Assembly: GCA_002305505.1 (NCBI GenBank) | Contig: DBRC01000053.1 | Coordinates: 11,386-26,799 of the forward strand | Direction of reading: 5' to 3' | Source of the DNA: Prevotella sp. UBA1378 | GTDB taxonomy: Bacteria; Bacteroidota; Bacteroidia; Bacteroidales; Bacteroidaceae | DNA length: 15,414 nucleotides | Shown here: piece after piece, positions 1 through 7,600 of the stretch | How positions within the stretch are numbered: the first letter of the stretch is position 1 | How the letters are laid out: every line of letters starts with the position of its first letter | Position numbers and translations under genes: made by a program | Notes under the pieces: generated by a model | Database searches by the model: none | The model's input: the letters and a program-made list of their open reading frames with translations, nothing else | Told to the model about the DNA's origin: nothing

Positions 1-47
1 TATGCCGCCGGATTAGCGCGGGTTTCTTATCCCGAACTGGCGTAGAA

Positions 48-62
48 TATTGTTAAACAATA
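48..62. promoter_or_regulatory. Perfect 7-bp inverted repeat, possible operator
   Basis: TATTGTT, one central A, then AACAATA form a perfect palindrome about 77 bases upstream of the -33 element of the oxidoreductase gene. A second TAnnTTTG-like box (TACTTTTG) lies at 70-77. The TTG inside the palindrome (50-52) is 17 bases from that box, shorter than the usual 19-21. The palindrome could be a regulator site or part of a weak upstream promoter. Nothing else was recognised between 1 and 138. Confidence 0.3.
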
Positions 63-138
63 CAAAACTTACTTTTGGGAAGCATCTGATAACCAACAAT
101 ACTAACGTCTGTGTAACCGTCTTACGTTTTTGTGCGTT

Positions 139-170
139 CTTGCAGCTTCCGATAATTCTTCCTATCTTTG
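139..170 (+). promoter_or_regulatory. Bacteroidota-type promoter for the oxidoreductase
   Basis: A TTG at 140-142 is separated by 20 bases from TATCTTTG at 163-170, matching the Bacteroidota housekeeping promoter (TTG / N19-21 / TAnnTTTG). Transcription should begin near 175-178, giving an untranslated leader of about 44 bases before the ATG at 220. Confidence 0.75.
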
Positions 171-219
171 CACCAGCAAACAAAAAGATAGTAACAAACA
201 ATTTTAAAGCAGAACAACA

Positions 220-852
220 ATGAAAAAGATTGCAGTAGTAGCAGCCAACGGAAGAGTGGCAAACAAGGTTATCGAGGAAGCACTCGGCAGAGGTTTCGAC
301 GTGACGGCTTTCGGCCGTAAGGAGAACAACACCAAGGCCGGAAAGTATGTCAAAAAGGACATCTTCGACCTGACGGCAGACGACCTCAAGGGCTTTGACA
401 CCGTTGTCGACGCGGCAGGCGCCTGGACACTGGAAACCCTCCATACCATCGCACAGGCAGCAGCCTATCTGTCAGGCCTGCTCCGTGGCAGTGAGACCCG
501 TCTGGTCGTCGTCGGCGGTGCCGGTTCGCTCTATGTTAACAAGGAGCACACTTCCACCGTGGAACTCCAGCCAGGTTTCCCCGATATTTACAAGCCTGTG
601 AGTGCCGCTCATGGACTGGCCCTCGCCCTCCTCCGTGCAGAGCAAGACGTGAAATGGACCTATATCAGTCCTGCCGGCGACTTCCAGGCTGACGGTGAGC
701 GCACCGGGAAATATATCCTCGGTGGTGAGGAACTGACACTGAGCAGCCGTGGCGAGTCTGTCATCTCCTATGCCGATTATGCCATCGCATTGGTCGACGA
801 GATTGAGAAAGGTGACCACGTAGGCCAGAGGATCAGTGTGGTAAGGGAATAA
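220..852 (+). CDS. NAD(P)-binding oxidoreductase, NmrA-like / COG2910 type
   Basis: This 210-residue protein resembles the small single-domain NAD(P)H-binding reductases of the atypical SDR/NmrA group. It opens with the beta strand MKKIAVVAANG, where the dinucleotide loop normally reads GATGxxG; here the first and third glycines are alanines (A8, G11, A14). Downstream are VVDAAGAW (about 65-72), LVVVGGAGSLYV (about 94-105), a FPDIYKP segment, GERTGKYILGG and the C-terminal ISYADYAIALVDEIE stretch, all in the order expected of COG2910 proteins. The length is normal for that group. The ATG at 220 follows a good promoter and is the first in frame. The HxlR-type regulator 70 bases downstream on the same strand suggests a shared transcript and a role in redox or electrophile stress. 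The substrate is unknown. The family call is fairly firm; the function is inference. Confidence 0.85.
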   Translation: MKKIAVVAANGRVANKVIEEALGRGFDVTAFGRKENNTKAGKYVKKDIFDLTADDLKGFDTVVDAAGAWTLETLHTIAQAAAYLSGLLRGSETRLVVVGGAGSLYVNKEHTSTVELQPGFPDIYKPVSAAHGLALALLRAEQDVKWTYISPAGDFQADGERTGKYILGGEELTLSSRGESVISYADYAIALVDEIEKGDHVGQRISVVRE

Positions 853-854
853 GT

Positions 855-887
855 TGAACGGCGTTCAGCGAGTTTCTTTCTGAAACT
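855..887. repeat. Two short inverted repeats between oxidoreductase and hxlR
   Basis: TGAAC (855-859) pairs with GTTCA (863-867), and AGTTTC (871-876) pairs with GAAACT (882-887). They lie directly before the larger hairpin at 891-920, so most of the 70-base gap can fold. Neither is followed by a T-run, so they do not look like intrinsic terminators. They may be regulator half-sites or mRNA processing structures. Confidence 0.4.
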
Positions 888-890
888 TTC

Positions 891-920
891 TGCCATCCTC
901 TTGATAATAAGAGGATGGCA
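891..920. promoter_or_regulatory. Perfect 12-bp inverted repeat next to the hxlR start
   Basis: TGCCATCCTCTT (891-902) is an exact reverse complement of AAGAGGATGGCA (909-920), with the 6-base spacer GATAAT. The right arm ends two bases before the hxlR ATG at 923. There is no T-run on either strand, which argues against a terminator. As DNA it could be an autoregulatory operator for the winged-helix HxlR dimer. As RNA, a 12-bp stem abutting the start codon would hinder ribosome loading. Confidence 0.7.
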
Positions 921-922
921 AA

Positions 923-1315
923 ATGCGTTATGAAGATATGATTAGAAAACAAGTGACAGACCCCGTCTTTCCGCAATGCCCCATCCGGAATGTGCTCTCG
1001 CGTATTGGTGACCGGTGGTCGCTGCTGACACTGTTGGCACTTCAGGATACCGACAAGCCGTTGCGCTTTAAAGAACTGTATAAGACCATCCCCGGCGTGT
1101 CCCAAAAGATGCTGGCATCGACACTGAGAGAGCTGGAGGCCGATGACCTGGTGGACCGTACAGCCTATACTGAAATTCCCCCACGTGTGGAATATTCACT
1201 CACAGACCGGGGTAAATCGCTCATGCCCCTGCTCAACCAACTCGTGGAATGGTCGCTTGACAACATGAGTGAGATTGTCGCAAGCCGGGAACGGTATGCA
1301 GGGGGCGAGGCGTGA
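923..1315 (+). CDS. HxlR-family winged-helix transcriptional regulator
   Basis: This 130-residue protein has the HxlR layout. An N-terminal segment contains a Cys-Pro pair (C19-P20) followed by VLSRIGDRWSLLTLLAL. A winged helix follows with the recognition region GVSQKMLASTLRELEADDLVDR (about 58-79), then the wing PPRVEYSLTDRGKSLMPLL. The Cys before the first helix corresponds in position to the redox-sensing cysteine of YodB/HypR-like members, so oxidant or quinone sensing is plausible but unproven. The start at 923 keeps the whole N-terminal arm; the next in-frame ATG is at 938. No TAnnTTTG box lies between this gene and the oxidoreductase, so it is probably read from the promoter at 139-170. 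Transcription would stop at the terminator at 1400-1435. The family call is strong; the ligand is unknown. Confidence 0.92.
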   Translation: MRYEDMIRKQVTDPVFPQCPIRNVLSRIGDRWSLLTLLALQDTDKPLRFKELYKTIPGVSQKMLASTLRELEADDLVDRTAYTEIPPRVEYSLTDRGKSLMPLLNQLVEWSLDNMSEIVASRERYAGGEA

Positions 1316-1399
1316 GCCGGTTTCTCGAATCCTTGAATCATTCCATAATATTAAGGAGCATTCAACAGAGCAGGAATGGTTTCCCCGAAAAGTGAAAGT

Positions 1400-1435
1400 A
1401 AAGCCGACTTTTGTGTAAAGGCGGCTTTCTTTTTT
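1400..1435 (+). terminator. Intrinsic terminator after hxlR
   Basis: AAAGCCG (1400-1406) pairs with CGGCTTT (1422-1428). After one A/G mismatch the stem continues with CTTT (1408-1411) against AAAG (1417-1420) around a TGTGT loop. The run CTTTTTT follows at 1429-1435. This is a typical rho-independent terminator 85 bases past the hxlR stop codon. Confidence 0.8.
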
Positions 1436-1474
1436 ATGTCTACTTTTGCATTCGTAACCAATACATTACGAAAG

Positions 1475-1582
1475 ATGAAAAAATCCATATCAACTGACAG
1501 CGTGCGGCGCAACAGTCTGCAACGGGGCATCAGCATCGTTAACGTAAAAAAGATAATAGGGAAGTGGCATATTACCCTGTAG
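1475..1582 (+). other. 35-codon ORF, likely 5' remnant of the AraC gene
   Basis: An ATG at 1475 opens a 35-codon frame beginning MKKSISTDSV and ending at TAG 1580-1582. It lies in the same frame as the AraC gene starting at 1610. The opening resembles the N-terminus of many Bacteroidales AraC regulators of about 290-300 residues (this resemblance is from memory, not a search). Read through the TAG, 1475-2368 would encode about 297 residues, the usual full length. This fits a gene interrupted by a nonsense change, possibly with compensating frameshifts. A TACTTTTG box sits at 1441-1448 but lacks a well-spaced -33 TTG. The frame could also be a short unrelated ORF. Confidence 0.4.
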
Positions 1583-1608
1583 GTATACCGAATTTCTTGC
1601 CGTAACGC

Positions 1609-1639
1609 TTTGATAAAAAGAATATTTTCATTATATTTG
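1609..1639 (+). promoter_or_regulatory. Promoter-like element at the broken 5' end of the AraC gene
   Basis: TTTG at 1609-1612 is followed after 19 bases by TATATTTG at 1632-1639, a full match to the Bacteroidota promoter consensus. Transcription would start near 1645, so the first usable start would be ATG 1673, inside the cupin-like domain of the AraC protein. It may drive a shortened regulator, or be a chance match in AT-rich sequence. Confidence 0.45.
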
Positions 1640-2368
1640 CAGGGTAATTGTACTTCCGGTAGGTTCGACTTCATGTTCGATGGGCATCCGTTTGTTTTGA
1701 AAGCGGGCGAGGCGATGATTGTCGGGCTTCAACAATTGGTGGAGAGCACCCACTGTTCTGCCGATTTGGATGTAATGTGCATCTACGTAAAACAGAATTT
1801 CCTGGAGCTTTGCACCCCACGTAGCAACTATGGCATCAAAGGTTCGTTGGCTCTTTATTCCTGCCCGGTGATGCAAGTGGACAAAGACAGGTTTGAACAA
1901 CTTCGGCAGGGCTTTATACAGATAGAGCAGCGGCTACTGAAAACCGAGAACATGTTTCAAGAAGATGTGCTGGTCTGCGCCACGCAAATGACGTTTCTTG
2001 ATTTCTTCGACATCCACGCTGCTCAAAACGGTTTGGCAAACATATCGTTCCAAGACACGGATATTATTACGCGCTTTATGCAAATGCTCGAACGCGGCGA
2101 TTATGTGAAGAACCGTGAGGTGGGGTATTACGCTGACAAACTCTGCGTCACACCCAAGTATCTCTCCGAGATATGCAAGAGTGTGAGCGGAAAAACAGCC
2201 AACTATTGGATTTCCCGCTTCACAACTATCCATATACGCAGGCTGCTGAGAGAAAGGAAAATGTCATTTACCCAAATCTCCGACCTTTTCGAGTTCTCCT
2301 CACCTGCCTACTTCAGCCGCTTCGTACAGAAGCACCTGGGAGTATCTCCGACCAATTTCCGGGAATGA
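1610..2368 (+). CDS. AraC-family regulator with missing or disrupted N-terminus
   Basis: The open frame runs from a TTG at 1610 for 252 codons; the first in-frame ATG is at 1673. The N-terminal part (to about residue 140) looks like the end of a cupin-type sensing domain (FDGHPFVLKAGEAMIVG). The C-terminal 100 residues carry the two AraC helix-turn-helix motifs, with VGYYADKLCVTPKYLSEIC and later FEFSSPAYFSRFVQKHLGVSP as landmarks. The usual family length is 290-300, so about 40-50 residues are missing. The same frame upstream holds a 35-codon fragment ended by TAG at 1580-1582, so this may be a pseudogene. Alternatively it is a shortened regulator read from the promoter-like element at 1609-1639. 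It is a paralogue of the convergent gene at 2416-3327 (shared YYA..LC.TPKYLS motif). A small GGGAA/TTCCC hairpin (2361-2373) spans its stop codon. The family is certain; functionality is doubtful. Confidence 0.7.
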   Translation: MIKRIFSLYLQGNCTSGRFDFMFDGHPFVLKAGEAMIVGLQQLVESTHCSADLDVMCIYVKQNFLELCTPRSNYGIKGSLALYSCPVMQVDKDRFEQLRQGFIQIEQRLLKTENMFQEDVLVCATQMTFLDFFDIHAAQNGLANISFQDTDIITRFMQMLERGDYVKNREVGYYADKLCVTPKYLSEICKSVSGKTANYWISRFTTIHIRRLLRERKMSFTQISDLFEFSSPAYFSRFVQKHLGVSPTNFRE

Positions 2369-2415
2369 TTCCCTGAATAGGTAGGTTTTCTATCGGTTCC
2401 CCTCCCCGGGTTCCC

Positions 2416-3327
2416 TCACCCCCTCTTGGCCAAATACTGCTCCCTGTACGTCTTCGGCGTCATGCCCGTATGCTCCTTCACGTACTTGCCGAAGAACGAC
2501 GAATTGGGGAACCCCATCTTGTTCGAAATCTCCTTGATGGAATAATCGGTTGACCGCAGGTAATAAATAATGTCCGACAACGTGTATTCCTGAATCCATT
2601 GGTTCGCCGTTTTATCAGAGTTCTTCTTGCATACCACCGACAGGTATTTGGGCGTGATGCACAGTTGGGCCGCATAATATTCCACCGTCTGGTGCTTTAC
2701 GGGCGTTTGCTGCACCAGCTCTAAGAATCGTTGGAAGATGTTCTCGCCCGCCTGGCGTTCTTCCGGCAGCGGGTCCATGCCGAGCGACAGCATGCCGCAA
2801 AGGCCCATGATGGCCCCGCAGATGAGCGACTGGAGCACTTCCTTCCTGTAAGGCGACTGGCCGTCGTAGTCGAGGCATGCGCGGATGCTGTCGTAGAGCT
2901 TATCGGCAAAATGTATGTCCTTTTCGTGCAGCGGGCACACTTTCAGCTTGTTTACGTACATCACGTGGTTCCATACATTGATGCGCGAGTGGAGGAATGT
3001 CTGCAGGATGCGGTTGGTAAGGCAGAGCGCCTTGCACTCGAAGTCGACGCTGAACAGGAAATTCTCCATAAACGTATTCGGCGGGCATAGCAACAGCTGG
3101 TTTTTCTGTATGCGGCTTGTTTTCCCGTTGATGTCCATCTGCAGTTGCCCGTTGACACACAGGATGATGCAGTTCATGCTCATGCGTATGGGCATGATGT
3201 CCACAATCTGCTTCACGTTGTCAACAATCATGATGTCGTCGTCCGAATAGTCGATGCTGATGCGCTCGTTGTTCTTGTCGTATACGGCCTGATGAGGTAG
3301 GTCTACCGGAGTATTAATCTCAATCAT
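2416..3327 (-). CDS. AraC-family transcriptional regulator, likely controls the RND operon
   Basis: From ATG 3327 the product is 303 residues, normal for Bacteroidales AraC regulators. Residues 1 to about 190 form a cupin-like sensing domain (MNCIILCVNGQLQMDINGKTSRIQKNQ). The C-terminal 100 residues hold the AraC helix-turn-helix pair with VEYYAAQLCITPKYLSVVC and MGFPNSSFFGKYVKEHTGMTPKTYRE. The frame is open upstream to 3633, but that stretch runs through the divergent promoter and into the next gene, so the 3327 ATG is preferred. The gene is transcribed away from the efflux operon across a 202-base gap, the classic arrangement for a local activator. Its own promoter is unclear; a CACCTTTG box on the minus strand near 3355-3362 is only approximate. 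The family call is firm and the regulatory target is inferred from position. Confidence 0.9.
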   Translation of the reverse strand: MIEINTPVDLPHQAVYDKNNERISIDYSDDDIMIVDNVKQIVDIMPIRMSMNCIILCVNGQLQMDINGKTSRIQKNQLLLCPPNTFMENFLFSVDFECKALCLTNRILQTFLHSRINVWNHVMYVNKLKVCPLHEKDIHFADKLYDSIRACLDYDGQSPYRKEVLQSLICGAIMGLCGMLSLGMDPLPEERQAGENIFQRFLELVQQTPVKHQTVEYYAAQLCITPKYLSVVCKKNSDKTANQWIQEYTLSDIIYYLRSTDYSIKEISNKMGFPNSSFFGKYVKEHTGMTPKTYREQYLAKRG

Positions 3328-3483
3328 AATCAGTTTGTTTTTGCACGCTTTCCTACAAAGGTGGCCATTTTTTTTGATATGATAATGACCTGAATGGATA
3401 AAATAATGCCCTATTTCGGAACTTGTTCGCGAATCGGACTTTTTGTTAGTGATATAGGATACCGATAATAGCCGTTTTTTCCT

Positions 3484-3491
3484 CATCTTTG
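3484..3491 (+). promoter_or_regulatory. -7 box of the efflux operon, no -33 element seen
   Basis: CATCTTTG at 3484-3491 differs from TATCTTTG by one base and lies 38 bases before the adaptor ATG. No TTG occurs 19-21 bases upstream; the nearest TTTTG is at 3441-3445, 38 bases away. A promoter without -33 contact fits dependence on an activator such as the divergent AraC protein. The rest of the 3328-3529 gap is AT-rich with no clear palindrome. Confidence 0.5.
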
Positions 3492-3529
3492 CACCTGAAA
3501 GAATGGAAAAATAAAACATAAACCAAAAA

Positions 3530-4609
3530 ATGAGTAATAGGACGAAATGGTTATCAGGGCTGATGCTGGCCGCCCTCTTTACGGCAGGCAGCTGCCAGAA
3601 AGGCCGGAAGGGAGAGGGAACGGCCGGCGGCAACGTAGTGAAGGTGAAGACGGAGACGGTGTCGGCCTCGGCTGCAGAGGACAGGCTGGGTTATACCGGG
3701 ACGATCGAGGAAATGAGCGGCACCACGCTGAGCTTCGCCGGGGCGGGCACCGTGAGGCTGCTGGCCGTGAGCGAGGGTCAAAGCGTAAGCAAGGGGCAGC
3801 TCATCGGCGAAATAGACGCCACCTCCAATACCAACGCCTTGGTCATGGCCAAGGCTGCCGCGGGACAGGCACGCGATGCGCTGAGCCAGGCACAGGATGC
3901 CTACAGGCGCATGAAACAGCTGCATGACAGCGGTTCGCTGCCCGAGATGAAATGGGTTGAGGTGGAAACCCGGCTGAGCCAGGCGCAGCAAATGGTGCAC
4001 CAAGCCGAGGCTTCTGAGCAGATAGCCAGGAAAGGGCTGGCCGACACACGGCTCCGCGCTCCCTTCGGCGGATACATCGCTGCGAAGATGGCCGAGGCGG
4101 GGCAGAACGTCATGCCGGGCGTACCGGTAGTGAAGCTGGTGACCATCGACCGGGTGAAAGTGAAACTGTCGGTGCCCGAGGCCGAAATCGGGCGCATTGC
4201 CCTCGGTGCCGCCGTCCGCTTCAAGGTGCCGTCCATGGGCAGCGAAGAGTTTACGGGGAAGATAGCGGAGAAGGGCGTGGCGGCCGACCCGCTGTCGCGC
4301 TCGTATGAAGTGAAGGCGGTGGCCGACAACCGGGCCCACCGCCTGCTGCCCGGCATGGTGTGCGACGTGTCCGTGGTTTCCCCCGGCAGTGCCGCCTCGG
4401 TGTCGCTTCCGGCCAATATCGTGCAGATAGATACCGACAACCGCCCCTTTGTGTGGACGCTCTCGGGCGGGAAGGCAAGGAAAGCCATGATTACGGTGGG
4501 CGGATATGCAGGCGACCGCATCCTCGTGAGCAGCGGCCTGCGTGCCGGCGATAAGGTCATCGTGGAAGGGCAGCAGAAGGTAAGCAACGGAATGGAAGTG
4601 TCGGAGTGA
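3530..4609 (+). CDS. RND efflux periplasmic adaptor (membrane fusion lipoprotein)
   Basis: This 359-residue membrane fusion protein bridges the inner-membrane pump and the outer-membrane channel. A short signal peptide ends in AGSC with the acylated cysteine at residue 22, so it should be a lipoprotein anchored at a membrane. The lipoyl/barrel-sandwich halves are SEGQSVSKGQLIGEID (about 81-96) and LRAPFGGYIAAKMAEAGQNV (about 175-194). They flank an alpha-hairpin (about 100-172) rich in Ala/Gln, like adaptors that dock on TolC. A beta-barrel and membrane-proximal domain follow to the C-terminus. The length is typical. The stop TGA shares its final A with the ATG of the pump gene (TGATG), indicating translational coupling. 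The family call is very strong; the transported substrate cannot be told. Confidence 0.95.
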   Translation: MSNRTKWLSGLMLAALFTAGSCQKGRKGEGTAGGNVVKVKTETVSASAAEDRLGYTGTIEEMSGTTLSFAGAGTVRLLAVSEGQSVSKGQLIGEIDATSNTNALVMAKAAAGQARDALSQAQDAYRRMKQLHDSGSLPEMKWVEVETRLSQAQQMVHQAEASEQIARKGLADTRLRAPFGGYIAAKMAEAGQNVMPGVPVVKLVTIDRVKVKLSVPEAEIGRIALGAAVRFKVPSMGSEEFTGKIAEKGVAADPLSRSYEVKAVADNRAHRLLPGMVCDVSVVSPGSAASVSLPANIVQIDTDNRPFVWTLSGGKARKAMITVGGYAGDRILVSSGLRAGDKVIVEGQQKVSNGMEVSE

Positions 4610-7600
4610 TGGAGAAGAAGAGGAATATCATAGAATGGGCTATGCACTACCGCAGGATAGTGATCCTAATAGCCTCCTGCCTCGTGGCATTCGGCGTGTA
4701 CGGCCTGTACGACATGAAGAAGAACGAGTTTCCCGACTTCACCGTCCGCCAGGGCATCGTAGTGGCCGTGTACCCGGGCGCCACCGTCGGCGACGTGGAG
4801 CAACAGGTGACGAAGCCTCTCGAAGACTATCTCTTCAGCTATAAAGAGGTGAAGAAAGAGAAAACCAAGTCGTACAGCCGCAACGGCCTGAGCATCGTAC
4901 AGGTGGAGCTGAACGATGACATCAGCGGCGAAGAGAAGGACAACTTCTGGAGCAAGCTGAAACACGGCGTGTCGACCTTCAAGGCCCAACTGCCCGCCGG
5001 TGTGCTGGCCGTGCAGGTGCAGGACGATTTCGGCGACACGTCGGCCCTGCTCATTACGATGGAGAGCGGTGACAAGACCTACCGCGAACTGAACGACTAC
5101 ATGAACCGGCTGAAAGACCGCCTGCGCACCATCGAGAGCGTAGGCCGGCTCAGCGTGTACGGCATGCAGAAAGAGCAAATCTCCATTTACCTCGACAGCA
5201 AAAGACTGTCGCAGTACGGCATCGGCCACAGTTTCATTGCGGCCCAGCTGCTGGCCAAAGGCTTTGTTACCTCAGCCGGTACGCAGAAGGGCGCCGGCTA
5301 TGAAAGCCCGGTTTACGTAGAGCGTTCGCTCAACCGGCTGAACGACGTGGAGCAGATGACCGTCTTTTCCGACCCGCGGGGCAACGTGGTTCGCCTGAAG
5401 GACGTGGCCGACGTGAAATGGGAATATCCCCAGCCGTCGTCTTTCGTCACCAACAACGGGAAGAAGTGCCTCGTGCTGAGCGTGGAGATGAAGAAAGGGC
5501 GCAGCATTACGGACATGGGAAAGGCGATAAAGGAAGAACTGGGGCGGTTTAAGGCGGCGTTGCCCGCCGAAGTGTCGATGTTCACCATCACCGACCAGAG
5601 CAAGGTGGTGGGCGACAGCGTGGTGAGTTTCCTCAAGGAGCTGCTCATCGCCGTTGCGGCGGTGGTCATCGTCGTCTTGCTGCTCATGCCGATGCGCGTG
5701 GCATTGGTTGCCGCCAGCACCATCCCTATCTCCATTTTCATCTCGCTGGGCCTCTTCTATGCGTTCGGCATCGAGCTGAACACCGTGACGCTGGCTGCCC
5801 TCATCGTGACGCTGGGCATGATTGTAGACAATTCCATCGTCATCATCGACAATTACGTGGAGCTGCTGGCCGAGGGCAAGAGCCGGTGGGACGCCTCCAT
5901 CCAGAGCGCCACCCATTTCTTCAAGTCGATTCTCTCGGCCACGCTGGCCATCAGCATCACGTTCTTCCCCTTCCTCGTCACGATGGATGGCATGTACCAT
6001 GATTTCCTGCTCTACTTCCCGTGGAGTATCTCCATCGTGCTGTTCGTATCGCTGCTCGTGGCCGAGCTGATAGTGCCTTTCATGCAGTTCTGGTTTATCC
6101 GCGAACCGCTCGACACAGGGGGCAGGGCTGGGGCTGGCGGGAAGCGGAAGTTCTCGTTCCTCGACATGATGCAGGATTATTACGACTGCATCGTCGAATG
6201 CTGTTTCAGGAATCCCCGCCTTACCATCGGTGCGGCCGTGGCAGCCGTCGTTTCTGGGTTTGCCTTGTTGGCCTTCCTGCCGCAGAAGATCATGCCTACG
6301 GCCGAGCGCAACCAGCTGGCCGTGGAGATCTACCTGCCCACGGGCACGTCGCTCGGCAAGACGGCGGAGATAGCCGACAGCATGGAGCACCTGCTGCGGA
6401 AAGACCGCCGCGTGGTGTCGATAGCCTCGTTCAAGGGCATGTCGTCGCCCCGGTTCCAAAGCTCGTACGCCCCGCAGTTCGGCGGCACCAACTATGCCCA
6501 GTTCATCGTCAACACCGAGAGCAACAAGGCCACGCTGGGCGTACTGTCCGACTTCCGCATGAAGTACGCCACGTATTTCCCCGGTGCCTACATGCGCTTC
6601 AAGCAGCTTACCTACAGCGCGGAAGGCAGTTCGGTAGAGCTGCGCATCAGCGGTGACAACTGGAAGCAGCTGAAGCAGTTGGCCGACTCGGTTACGCGGG
6701 TGTTGCGCATGGACAACCGGCTGATGTTCACCCGCAACGACATCAATGAGCCCCTGCCTGCCCACAGCGTGGAACTCGACAGGATAAAGGCCGGCCGGCT
6801 GGGCATCGGCAACGCGCAGGTGGAACTGGCACTGGCATCGAGGTATAACAGCGACGGACTGCTGCTCGGCACCATCTGGGAGGGCGACTACGGCATCGGC
6901 GTGAAGCTGAAGAGCGACAAGGCCGACGGCTCTGTGCCCAGCGACATTGCCGGCGAACCCATCGCCGTGAACGGAGGCATCGCCACGGTGCCGCTACGCC
7001 AGGTGGCCAGCGTGAAGCCCGTATGGCACGACGGCCAGATATGCCACCGCAACGGCATCCGCACCGTTACCGTGATGGCCGACGTGGTGGACGGTGTCAA
7101 CGTCATGGAGCTTACCGCACAGCTGCAGAAGCAGTTCAGGCAAGAGCAGATGCCGCAGGGCGTGACGCTCGAATGGGGCGGGGAGTATGCCGAATCGAAC
7201 GATGCCATCCCCGGCATCATTGCAGGGCTGCTCCTGGCCGTGGTCATCATCTTCTTCCTGCTGCTGGCCCATTTCCGCCGCATCAGCCTGGCTGTGCTGC
7301 TGCTCATCTCGCTCCCGATGACCATCTTCGGCACGTCGGTGGCTGTACTCGTCTCGGGCGTCAACTTCTCGCTCACGTGCTTCCTCGGTATTGTCTCGCT
7401 GATGGGCATACTCGTGCGCAACGCCATCATCATGTACGACTATGCCGAGGAGCTCCGGCAGTCGGATCAGGTCACCGCCCGACAGGCCATCTACACCAGT
7501 GCCAAGCGGCGCATGCGCCCCATCTTCCTCACCTCGGCGGCGGCCTCGATGGGCGTCATACCGATGATACTGGGGGGCAGCGGACTGTGGATGCCTATGG

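Noticed and set aside
1376..1582. 68-codon ORF starting before the hxlR terminator
   Set aside because: The upstream half overlaps a strong intrinsic terminator; only the part from ATG 1475 is plausibly meaningful.
3328..3633. N-terminal extension of the minus-strand AraC gene
   Set aside because: The extra 102 codons cross the divergent promoter region and the start of the efflux adaptor gene; the ATG at 3327 gives normal family length.
5272..6765. 497-codon minus-strand ORF inside the RND pump gene
   Set aside because: Antisense shadow of a conserved transporter; composition is His/Glu/Arg-rich and no family is recognisable.
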